IMG/VR virus record: IMGVR_UViG_3300042446_002214
Span: 1-21,673 of that record
From: a virus
DNA length: 21,673 nt
Strand: one strand, 5' to 3'
Position 1 is the first letter of the stretch, and every line of letters begins with the position of its first letter. The position numbers and the translations under genes were made by a program. Shown here one piece after another: positions 15,482-21,462 of the stretch. The notes under the pieces were generated by a model. It did not search any database. It saw only the letters and a program-made list of their open reading frames with translations, and was not told the DNA's origin.

Positions 15482-15751
15482 TTAGATCGTGATTTTAATA
15501 AACACGTTTTTGTCGAAAGAATAGGAGGCAGGATAAGTATAACCAGAGGAATCAAGAGTTCGACCTCCCATCGTCATGCTGGAAACGCTATCGACGCGCA
15601 CCACATGAACATAATTTGACCATTCCTTTTTGGCAACAACCAGAACCAAGTCTCCCTCCTTGATGTCGTAGCTGTTAAGATCCCTTTGAAGATCTTTGAG
15701 TTCTTTTTCCAAAAAGGCGATTTGACGTTCGATTTCTTCTTTAGTTTGCAT
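15482..15751 (-). CDS. Coiled-coil plus beta-barrel small protein (89 aa)
   Basis: Residues 1-28 form an amphipathic helix (TKEEIERQIAFLEKELKDLQ); from about residue 33 short strands follow (EGDLVLVVAKKE, YVHVVRVDSV, FDKNVFIKITI), consistent with an SH3-like barrel. Longer in-frame starts exist, but the promoter 6 nt before ATG 15751 fixes this one. Monocistronic; E16 lies upstream. Function unknown. Confidence 0.75.
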   Translation of the reverse strand: MQTKEEIERQIAFLEKELKDLQRDLNSYDIKEGDLVLVVAKKEWSNYVHVVRVDSVSSMTMGGRTLDSSGYTYPASYSFDKNVFIKITI

Positions 15752-15757
15752 GAGGGT

Positions 15758-15785
15758 AATATACCACCTTTCCGCAAAAGCGCAA
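15758..15785 (-). promoter_or_regulatory. Leaderless promoter for 15751
   Basis: Minus strand: -35 TTGCGC (15785-15780), 16-bp spacer, -10 TATATT (15763-15758), 6 nt, ATG 15751. The same architecture as on the plus strand. Confidence 0.78.
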
Positions 15786-15815
15786 GAGAAAAGATAAAGG
15801 AAAAAGGCGATTCTC

Positions 15816-15894
15816 TGTAAGTCGTTGATAACCAACAAGTTACGAGCCTCGCCCCCCGCCCCGCCTCATAACTCCTTCACACTCAACGACTTAC
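15816..15894. repeat. Double stem-loop element E16
   Basis: CTGTAAGTCGTTGA with CCAACAAGTTACG, GC linker, then CATAACTCCTTCA with TCAACGACTTACG. Upstream of a minus-strand promoter. Confidence 0.82.
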
Positions 15895-15916
15895 GACAAC
15901 AGAAAAATCATGCAGT

Positions 15917-15945
15917 CATAACTACCTGATACTCAACGAGTTACG
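15917..15945. repeat. Half element E17 (single stem-loop)
   Basis: CATAACTACCTGA with TCAACGAGTTACG, without a linker or partner hairpin, 22 bp after E16. Beyond it lies a G-rich patch and a decayed copy of the 34-bp repeat unit of 19841 (about 15971-16005), with no gene until 16018. Confidence 0.7.
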
Positions 15946-16017
15946 GTTTTGTGGGGTTTGGGGGTATATGTTATTTGGCTTATTTAGGGTAAACCTAGGC
16001 GTTTTTATTTGTCTCTT

Positions 16018-16296
16018 TTATAATGAAATTTCTCTTTTCACTCTATCGTATTTGGCGAGAACGCCAAGATTCCTGTCGCCATTGTATTTGACTATTTGAA
16101 AGTAACTATAGTAAAAATCGAGGGCATCGAATCCTTTCCACTTTCCTTTGGTTTGATCGACGTTAAGGTCTATGCCCTGTTCGATATTATCAAACGTCTT
16201 AATGAATTTGTCGGCTTTCATGACGTTATCAAATACTCCAAGAACATCTTCACGATAACTCACATTATTAAAACCAAAAACAAGGTAGGCAACCAT
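16018..16296 (-). CDS. Hypothetical protein (92 aa), repair operon
   Basis: Third gene of the RuvB-glycosylase operon, starting 1 nt after the glycosylase stop (TAA-T-ATG). N-terminal strand MVAYLVFGFNN, a helix (VMKADKFIKTFD), and strands ALDFYYSYFQIVKY and NLGVLAKYDRV. Looks like a small alpha/beta domain; not recognised. Context suggests a repair accessory role, but that is weak evidence. Confidence 0.75.
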   Translation of the reverse strand: MVAYLVFGFNNVSYREDVLGVFDNVMKADKFIKTFDNIEQGIDLNVDQTKGKWKGFDALDFYYSYFQIVKYNGDRNLGVLAKYDRVKREISL

Positions 16297-16297
16297 A

Positions 16298-16843
16298 TTA
16301 TTTATTTGAGTAAGTCTTCCAAATGTGAAGGTCTCTTTCTGCCAAGGTCATATTTGGGAACTCCTGCGCAGACAGGGAAAGAAAGAGGAGACCAAGTTCT
16401 TTATACTTATTTAGATCTTGTGGGGTTGACTTAGGGGCAGCATATCCTTTGACTCTAATGTATTTGAGAATGTGGGTATCAAGGACGGCAATGCTTTCGT
16501 TCTCTCTGGAGTGGGTAAGAAAGAAGGCAGCAGTCTTTGGACCAATCCCTTTTATTTGCATCAACTCAGTGAACCCAACCTTTCTTAAATCAATGCTTTT
16601 AGATTCATGAATTGCATTAGAGATTCTTTCGTATTGCCCAACGTTACAAAGCATCAACATGTTCTTTATTAAAGGCTTATCAAGTTGAAACATAACGTCG
16701 ATACTAAAAACCTTATTTAGTTCCTCGACTTTATTTGCCGCCCAACTGCTCTTCTTCCCTGCTACAAGGATGCAGAACAACCAAAACTCAAGAAGTTCTT
16801 TATCGGACCTGTCGTATTTGGTGATGTTATTTGGATCGATCAT
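16298..16843 (-). CDS. HhH-GPD DNA glycosylase / AP lyase
   Basis: A 181-residue protein of the endonuclease III / Ogg superfamily, which removes damaged bases and nicks the abasic site. The helix-hairpin-helix is IKGIGPKTA (residues 97-105), carrying the expected catalytic Lys103; the catalytic Asp122 is in VLDTHI. No C-terminal four-Cys iron-sulfur motif, so it is closer to the small Ogg/AGOG-like or reduced Nth forms; substrate cannot be read from sequence. It starts 14 nt after the RuvB stop with no SD, so it is probably cotranscribed. Confidence 0.88.
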   Translation of the reverse strand: MIDPNNITKYDRSDKELLEFWLFCILVAGKKSSWAANKVEELNKVFSIDVMFQLDKPLIKNMLMLCNVGQYERISNAIHESKSIDLRKVGFTELMQIKGIGPKTAAFFLTHSRENESIAVLDTHILKYIRVKGYAAPKSTPQDLNKYKELGLLFLSLSAQEFPNMTLAERDLHIWKTYSNK

Positions 16844-16857
16844 AATTGTATAGGGGA

Positions 16858-17817
16858 TTACGCTTGTGAAGCAGTGAGGCGCATGAAGTCCCTACCTCGT
16901 TGACTAATGACCCGTTTGCCGTCAATGTCCATCAGACCAGAGGCAAGAAGGTGCTTCTCATACTTTTGTTGAATGACGCTTCTAGAATAACCAGTAGAAG
17001 CAGACAAGGCTTGAAGAGAAAGAGGACCACTGGAGTAATACATTGTTTTCAAAACCCGAATCTCCGCAGGGGAAAGGCCAAAGTCATGAACTCCCATATC
17101 CTTCTTGAACTTCTCCCAAAGGTCTGGGGTAAGGAAGGTCTTACCGTTGGCGGAAAGGAAATCCTTCAGTTCTTCTGCCTTTGCAACAGCATCACGGGGA
17201 TGACCTCGAAAGGTTTTAGAAACAGCATCTTTCATTGCATCAACAACAGCAATTGCCTTGGGCAGATTGTTCTTGAAGATATCAAACAATTCATCTTTGT
17301 TATACTTGGAAAGGGAGATCTCCGTAAGACGGTCGAGAAGAGGTTCGGGCAACTTCTGGGGATCGGTCGTTGCGAGGATGATTCCCATTTCAGTGAAGTC
17401 AAAGAGCAATTCCATTTCTCCCATCTCGCGATCATTATAAGTAACGCGGCGAATGGGGTTGGGATCACGCTCAAGAATGGTAAGAAGATAAGTGAGAATC
17501 TGTCTACCAGCACCAGTTTCGGCAAGTTCATGAACCTCATCAATAAAGAGAATAGCCTTTTCATTTCTCCAAACAGGATAAACCTGACCAGCAAAGATGT
17601 TCATGCTCTTAATGCTTGCGGCATTAATTTCGATGATCGGAGGAGTCGTGCCGTCTGGACGCTTAAGCGACCTACGGAATTCGCGAACCAGTTTCGTCTT
17701 GCCACCTCCACGCTCTCCTTCAAAGATAAGAAAGGGAAGTCTACCAGAGGTAGAATACGACTGAGAGAAAACGGCAAGTTTTGCTTTAGCTTGATGTTGA
17801 CCAATGATTTGTTGCAT
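16858..17817 (-). CDS. ruvB: RuvB-like Holliday-junction branch-migration ATPase
   Basis: A 319-residue AAA+ protein near RuvB length. Walker A GERGGGKT (34-41), Walker B AILFIDE (88-94), sensor ATTD (149-152), arginine finger in LLDRLTE (R163), a helical lid, and a C-terminal winged helix (about 240-319) ending RGRDFMRL, equivalent to the RuvB DNA-binding end. RuvB drives branch migration with RuvA; no RuvA or RuvC is visible here, so it may use host RuvA or act alone. Walker A lacks the usual GPPGLGKT form. Heads a three-gene repair operon. Confidence 0.88.
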   Translation of the reverse strand: MQQIIGQHQAKAKLAVFSQSYSTSGRLPFLIFEGERGGGKTKLVREFRRSLKRPDGTTPPIIEINAASIKSMNIFAGQVYPVWRNEKAILFIDEVHELAETGAGRQILTYLLTILERDPNPIRRVTYNDREMGEMELLFDFTEMGIILATTDPQKLPEPLLDRLTEISLSKYNKDELFDIFKNNLPKAIAVVDAMKDAVSKTFRGHPRDAVAKAEELKDFLSANGKTFLTPDLWEKFKKDMGVHDFGLSPAEIRVLKTMYYSSGPLSLQALSASTGYSRSVIQQKYEKHLLASGLMDIDGKRVISQRGRDFMRLTASQA

Positions 17818-17823
17818 GGCGGC

Positions 17824-17851
17824 AATATAATCGATCTTCTGCTTTTGTCAA
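17824..17851 (-). promoter_or_regulatory. Leaderless promoter for the repair operon
   Basis: Minus strand: consensus -35 TTGACA (17851-17846), 16-bp spacer, -10 TATATT (17829-17824), then GCCGCC and ATG 17817. Confidence 0.83.
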
Positions 17852-17976
17852 GAGGTTCGGTAAAATATTCTCGTTCACCTTTTTCTTTTGACGTTTTCTT
17901 ATATCTCGTCTTTTCTGGCGAGATGAGGCGAGTTTTAGGGGTTTATCCGTCAGTTATGACGAGTTGCTACCCAGAG

Positions 17977-18105
17977 TTATACTACATCCCAAGAAAAGGT
18001 TGCAGAAATTAAAGTAATAGCTACCATGCCCAAACTAAAACACACAACAAAAAACAAAAATAAAACAAAAGCTAAAAGCACATCGACTATATCATTATCA
18101 TTCAT
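17977..18105 (-). CDS. Membrane microprotein (42 aa)
   Basis: MNDNDIVDV, then about 28 strongly hydrophobic residues (LLAFVLFLFFVVCFSLGMVA...) and end SATFSWDVV: one transmembrane helix. The start is preceded by TTCGCCAAATAAGAT, a motif also before the lipoprotein gene. It lies between the lysis peptidase and the repair operon. It could be a holin-type or regulatory membrane peptide, but size and sequence are not diagnostic. Confidence 0.58.
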   Translation of the reverse strand: MNDNDIVDVLLAFVLFLFFVVCFSLGMVAITLISATFSWDVV

Positions 18106-18138
18106 ATCTTATTTGGCGAAAGTCTGTTAATCTTTGAC

Positions 18139-18594
18139 TCAATTAGAACGTCTTACCCCAAGGATCTTTCCCTTGTAATAATCTAATTCGATCTTTTTGA
18201 TGGGGGAACTTCTGGTAGAACGATGAACACACATTCCATCACCAACATAAATCAAGATGTGTCCACTATTTCCAGACCTAGAACCTCGCCAACATACGAT
18301 AACATCTCCTTTTTTAATTGCAGATAAACTTACAGGCTTGCCCCAATCGAGCCAATTCCTCGCAAGGTTTGGATTTGATGGAGTATTTCCTCCTGCTTCT
18401 TCTACAACGTCAGCTACAAAAGCCGCACACATTAAAGAAGATCCTCTTCGGAATGATCCCCCAATTCGGGATTCTGCTTCTTTAGAGATACTTGTATTTA
18501 AAAAAGAACCATCCTTCTTTAAGAAACTGGAAAAGAAAGGTGCTGCATGTAGTGGATTAATAAAAAGAAAAAGGAGAATAAGAATCAATCGCAT
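18139..18594 (-). CDS. Secreted NlpC/P60-like cysteine peptidase (endolysin or wall hydrolase)
   Basis: A 151-residue protein with a signal peptide (hydrophobic residues 3-15, cleavage likely after NPLHA17). The mature domain has catalytic Cys56 in LMCAAFVADV, a helix with N80-W-x-x-W-G, and catalytic His112 in SGHILIYVGDG, the Cys-His layout of NlpC/P60 and CHAP-type enzymes that cut peptide bonds in peptidoglycan. Export by Sec would place it in the periplasm without a holin. It adds a second wall-cutting activity to the GH24 lysozyme 13 kb away. Confidence 0.85.
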   Translation of the reverse strand: MRLILILLFLFINPLHAAPFFSSFLKKDGSFLNTSISKEAESRIGGSFRRGSSLMCAAFVADVVEEAGGNTPSNPNLARNWLDWGKPVSLSAIKKGDVIVCWRGSRSGNSGHILIYVGDGMCVHRSTRSSPIKKIELDYYKGKILGVRRSN

Positions 18595-18663
18595 ATTATT
18601 TAGGATTTTTGTGGACGAAATTGGAAGGCAGATTGTCGATTTGAAGTGTAAGTATTATTTGAA

Positions 18664-19311
18664 ATGAAAAATAAAAAGTGGTCCGAGTCAGAGATTGACC
18701 TTATAAAAGAATTAGCTTCTAAGGGGGTTGGGTATTCTAAAATGGAAGATCAAATAGGAAGAACAGGTAAAGCTATTTCTGAAAGAATGCAAAAACTTGG
18801 ATATGTATTTGGGGACTTTTATAAGAAAGAAGAAAAGGAATGTTTAAATTGTGGAAAGATTCTTGGCCGTAACCAATATAAATATTGCTCAAGCTCTTGT
18901 TCAGCTAAATGCACAAACCCTAAAAGGGCAAAGAAAAAAACATGCAAAACTTGTGGCGAGGATTTTAGCGGCAGGGGTAAGATGAATAGTATTTATTGTT
19001 CTAGAGAATGTTTCTGGGAAGAAAGGAAAAGGCTCCAAAAAGAAAAGGTTCTAAATAATGATGTATCTATTGGCCAACCTTCTTATAAGAAATATTTGAT
19101 AAATTTATATGGGGCAAAATGCATGGAGTGTGGGTGGGAAAAGATACATCCAATTACTTTAAAAGTTCCTGTTGAATTACATCACATTGACGGGGATAGC
19201 AAAAATAACAAATTAGATAATTTAATTCTTTTGTGTCCATCTTGTCATAGTTTAACTCCATCATTTAGAGGTTTAAATAGGGGAAATGGTCGTAAGAATA
19301 GAAAAGGGTAA
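18664..19311 (+). CDS. HNH endonuclease with SANT/HTH and zinc modules
   Basis: A 215-residue modular protein: N-terminal helical DNA-binding segment (KWSESEIDLIKELASKGVGYS..., about 5-48), a zinc knuckle CLNCGK...YKYCSSSC (about 60-80), a second CKTCGEDF...YCSREC (about 93-117), and a C-terminal HNH core with CMECGW, VELHHIDGD, NKLDNLILLCPSCH. The composition fits free-standing homing endonucleases common in phages. It is the only plus-strand gene between 14.6 and 21.7 kb, and its stop touches tRNA-Thr. Confidence 0.9.
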   Translation: MKNKKWSESEIDLIKELASKGVGYSKMEDQIGRTGKAISERMQKLGYVFGDFYKKEEKECLNCGKILGRNQYKYCSSSCSAKCTNPKRAKKKTCKTCGEDFSGRGKMNSIYCSRECFWEERKRLQKEKVLNNDVSIGQPSYKKYLINLYGAKCMECGWEKIHPITLKVPVELHHIDGDSKNNKLDNLILLCPSCHSLTPSFRGLNRGNGRKNRKG

Positions 19312-19382
19312 AGCTCCTTCCGTGAGTTGCACACGGGACTAACCATTACAAGTGGTTTGTTTTACTGCTAAACTAAAGGAGC
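19312..19382 (-). tRNA. tRNA-Thr (TGT)
   Basis: Minus strand: acceptor GCTCCTT/AAGGAGC, D-arm TAGTTTAGCAGTAAAAC, anticodon stem AACCA/TGGTT around CTTGTAA (anticodon TGT, reads ACA), T-arm CCGTG/CACGG. The T-loop is TGCAACT rather than TTCAAAT and the discriminator is T, so this copy has drifted. No CCA encoded. Confidence 0.85.
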
Positions 19383-19389
19383 ATTAACA

Positions 19390-19545
19390 TTACTTTATGT
19401 ATTTAAGAAGACTGTCGAGATCTTGCAAGAGAGTATTGTTTATTTTATTTGCCTGTTTTCTATTAGAAATTGACTGACAACCAGACAATGCAGCAATATA
19501 AAGGACAGTTGAGATTCCTACAATAAGAAAGAGTTTGTTTTTCAT
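19390..19545 (-). CDS. Small lipoprotein (51 aa)
   Basis: MKNKLFLIVGISTVLYIAALSGC: a signal peptide ending in lipobox LSGC, so Cys23 would be lipidated and the mature 29 residues (QSISNRKQANKINNTLL...) lie outside the inner membrane. Phage lipoproteins of this size include o-spanins (Rz1-type) and superinfection-exclusion proteins. The mature part lacks the Pro richness usual for Rz1, so exclusion or an unknown role is equally likely. Start preceded by TTTTGCCAAATAATAT. Confidence 0.75.
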   Translation of the reverse strand: MKNKLFLIVGISTVLYIAALSGCQSISNRKQANKINNTLLQDLDSLLKYIK

Positions 19546-19578
19546 ATATTATTTGGCAAAATATTGGGCGAAATTGAA

Positions 19579-19652
19579 TCGGAATGACAGGATTTGAACC
19601 TGCAACTTCTTGCTCCCAAAGCAAGCGCACTACCAGATTGTGCTACATTCCG
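19579..19652 (-). tRNA. tRNA-Pro (TGG)
   Basis: Minus strand: acceptor CGGAATG/CATTCCG, D-arm with AATCTGGTA, anticodon stem CTTGC/GCAAG around TTTGGGA (anticodon TGG, reads CCA), T-arm GCAGG/CCTGT around TTCAAAT, discriminator A, no encoded CCA. Confidence 0.95.
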
Positions 19653-19659
19653 TTATTTG

Positions 19660-19818
19660 TTATTCATAATTTATTAATTCGGGGTTTTGTTCCAAAACTC
19701 TCGATACAAGATATACGCATTCTTGTGCGGTAAAATGTGTTTTCCAATCGCATTCATCAAGAATTTTATCTATTTCTTGAACGTAGAGTCTGTGTAGTTC
19801 TTCTTTATTGATTTTCAT
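19660..19818 (-). CDS. Small helical protein (52 aa)
   Basis: KINKEELHRLYVQEIDKILDE, then CDWKTHFTAQECVYLVSRVLEQ: two predicted helices. Basic/acidic mix, two Cys. Not recognised. It lies directly upstream of tRNA-Pro on the same strand (7 nt gap), so a shared transcript is likely. No SD, though TTATTTG-derived repeats lie just upstream. Confidence 0.68.
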   Translation of the reverse strand: MKINKEELHRLYVQEIDKILDECDWKTHFTAQECVYLVSRVLEQNPELINYE

Positions 19819-19840
19819 GTCCACACCCGTTATTTGTTAT

Positions 19841-19942
19841 TTATTTGGGCGAACCTAGACGATCTTGGCTCTTTTTATTTGGAGAAACCTAGACGATCTT
19901 GACTTCTTTTATTTGGCGAAAATCGGACGATCTTGGCTCTTT
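19841..19942. repeat. 34-bp tandem repeat, three units
   Basis: Units begin at 19841, 19875 and 19909 with TTATTTGG and share the core AGACGATCTTGGCTCTT (with changes in units 2 and 3); the period is exactly 34 bp. A partial TTATTTGGCGAA follows at 19957-19968. Read on the minus strand, each unit contains CCAAATAA, the motif found just before several minus-strand starts. No gene lies in 19819-20045. Confidence 0.75.
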
Positions 19943-20045
19943 TTTATTATAGCACATTATTTGGCGAATGTCAAGACATTTTTAGAGATATTCTGCAAAC
20001 TCAATATAAAGCCAAAAAAGAAAACCCATAATAATATATTTGTCT

Positions 20046-20540
20046 TCAAGCATACAATCTTTGTTCTACGTTAATACCACTCTTTAAAAGAAAGGAAAGC
20101 CCATCATCTGATCTATATCTGTCAATAAAGTAAAAGTTCTTGATGTCGCTCATTACAATACCCTTGGCACATTCCATACAAGGGGTATGAGTGCAGAACA
20201 TACTGGCATTATTTCCCGATTCATGAGACGAAGCGAGCTTATGAAGTGCATTCATTTCGGCATGAACGACTTCTGGTTTTGTTTTAAGGCGGGTATATTG
20301 CTTTGTTTTTTCATTAAATGTCCAATCCTTTTCTTCAAAGTAAATCTCTCTTTCGTCGTATGCTACTAGGAGTTCTTCGCATTCATTATCCCAACCGGGG
20401 GGTGTTCCATTAAATCCAATAGAGATGATTCTATTATCCTTAACTATAATGGCCCCAACCTTCAATCTATTTGCATAAGAAAGGTTTGAAATTTCTTGGG
20501 CAATATTATAATATACCTTCTTATATCTTTCTTTAATCAT
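20046..20540 (-). CDS. dCMP deaminase
   Basis: A 164-residue zinc-dependent deaminase converting dCMP to dUMP for thymidylate synthesis. Residues 27-50 give the substrate loop (VGAIIVKDNRI...GFNGTPPGW); HAE at 93-95 carries the zinc ligand His and proton-shuttling Glu; PCMEC at 120-124 gives two zinc Cys. Allosteric dCTP regulation is usual in the family. Start chosen at 20540 because it follows the upstream stop as TAA-T-ATG; an upstream start (20567) would overlap that gene. Coupled to the phosphoesterase. Confidence 0.9.
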   Translation of the reverse strand: MIKERYKKVYYNIAQEISNLSYANRLKVGAIIVKDNRIISIGFNGTPPGWDNECEELLVAYDEREIYFEEKDWTFNEKTKQYTRLKTKPEVVHAEMNALHKLASSHESGNNASMFCTHTPCMECAKGIVMSDIKNFYFIDRYRSDDGLSFLLKSGINVEQRLYA

Positions 20541-20541
20541 A

Positions 20542-21225
20542 TTAAAACAATAGATCAACTTCATCAATCTCCAAACAACGAAACTCGATTCCGTTAACGT
20601 TCTTTATTTGTCTAGTATGGTAATGACCATGCCAAGCTTTTTGAATGTTATTATTAGAGATGAGTTTAAAGGCTTCGGCAAGTTGTTCACCTTCTTCTTT
20701 TAATTCCTTAACTAAGGTAGTATCCCATTCGGAAAAATAGTCTACGATATCTCCTTTGTGCGATACAATAGGCACAACGTAGTTGGGACAACCATGTGAA
20801 ATAACATAATCAATGCCTTGAAGAGAAGAAAGATAATCCCTTTCAAGAATAAACTTCTCATCCCTCCACCAAGATCTTCCTTCAATTCTCCTATACCTAT
20901 CTACAGAGATAGCACCACCCAAAAACAGAATACCTTTATTATTTATTTGTCTGAATGAAGTTGGCGGCAAGAGTTCTAATGATCCAGAATACTTTTTATT
21001 TTCTTTAAAGTAAATTGGTTCGTCATGATTGCCTTGAACGACAAAACATCTACATCCAGCTTCGGAAAACTTATTTGCTAATGATTCTATCCTTTTTTCA
21101 TGGACAAAACCCACGCCAAAGTCACCTACTTGAATTAAAACGTCACCTGTGTTGGCGAAATCTTGCAACCATCGCTCGATGGCTGCGAAATTTCCATGAA
21201 TATCACCCATTACATAAACACTCAT
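20542..21225 (-). CDS. Calcineurin-like metallophosphoesterase
   Basis: A 227-residue protein with the full two-metal motif set: GDIHGN (7-12), GDFG (34-37), GNHD (65-68), SHG and GHYH in the C-terminal third. Such enzymes hydrolyse phosphoesters, from nucleotides to phosphoproteins or nucleic acid ends; the substrate cannot be told from sequence. An upstream in-frame start would add 33 hydrophobic residues, but the promoter ends 7 nt before ATG 21225 and fixes the start. Forms a two-gene unit with dCMP deaminase, hinting at nucleotide metabolism. Confidence 0.88.
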   Translation of the reverse strand: MSVYVMGDIHGNFAAIERWLQDFANTGDVLIQVGDFGVGFVHEKRIESLANKFSEAGCRCFVVQGNHDEPIYFKENKKYSGSLELLPPTSFRQINNKGILFLGGAISVDRYRRIEGRSWWRDEKFILERDYLSSLQGIDYVISHGCPNYVVPIVSHKGDIVDYFSEWDTTLVKELKEEGEQLAEAFKLISNNNIQKAWHGHYHTRQIKNVNGIEFRCLEIDEVDLLF

Positions 21226-21232
21226 ATAAAAC

Positions 21233-21260
21233 AATGTAGCGTAATTCGATAAAAAGTCAA
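21233..21260 (-). promoter_or_regulatory. Leaderless promoter for the phosphoesterase-deaminase unit
   Basis: Minus strand: -35 TTGACT (21260-21255), 16-bp spacer, -10 TACATT (21238-21233), then 7 nt to ATG 21225. Confidence 0.78.
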
Positions 21261-21280
21261 CTAATTTGATTAAAAAAGAT

Positions 21281-21333
21281 AAAATAGAGACAAAATGGCA
21301 CAAAACGACACAAAATAGAGACAAAATGGCACA
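21281..21333. repeat. 22-bp direct repeat pair
   Basis: A 22-bp unit beginning AAAATAGAGACAAAATGGCA occurs at 21281-21302 and again at 21312-21333 (31-bp period). The rest of this 237-bp gap (21226-21462) holds the promoter above and a strongly pyrimidine-rich plus strand (about 21385-21480); no gene seen. Confidence 0.7.
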
Positions 21334-21462
21334 CTTTTTATGGTATTTATATTTAGTGTGTTGGAGATATCACCTAACAAACCAATCCATCCTCCCAATC
21401 TTCCCATACTCTATCATATTCTTATATCTTATCCTATATACTCTATACTATCTTCTCTCTTA

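Noticed and set aside
2180-15945. Double stem-loops as integron attC sites
   Set aside because: They bound small cassettes, but the core sites (RYYYAAC/GTTRRRY pairs) are not clearly present and no integrase is in the window. Kept only as an analogy.
15945-15965. G-quadruplex
   Set aside because: Only two G runs of four or more are present near 15950-15964.
16900-18012. 370-aa plus-strand frame opposite RuvB
   Set aside because: Antisense to a gene with all AAA+ motifs; no promoter; low-complexity Arg/Ser/Lys translation.
18257-18667. 136-aa plus-strand frame overlapping the NlpC/P60-like gene
   Set aside because: Antisense to a protein with signal peptide and catalytic motifs; no start signal.
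20542-21324. 33-residue hydrophobic N-terminal extension of the phosphoesterase
   Set aside because: The -10 box lies inside that extension and ends 7 nt before the internal ATG at 21225, so the extension would not be transcribed from this promoter.
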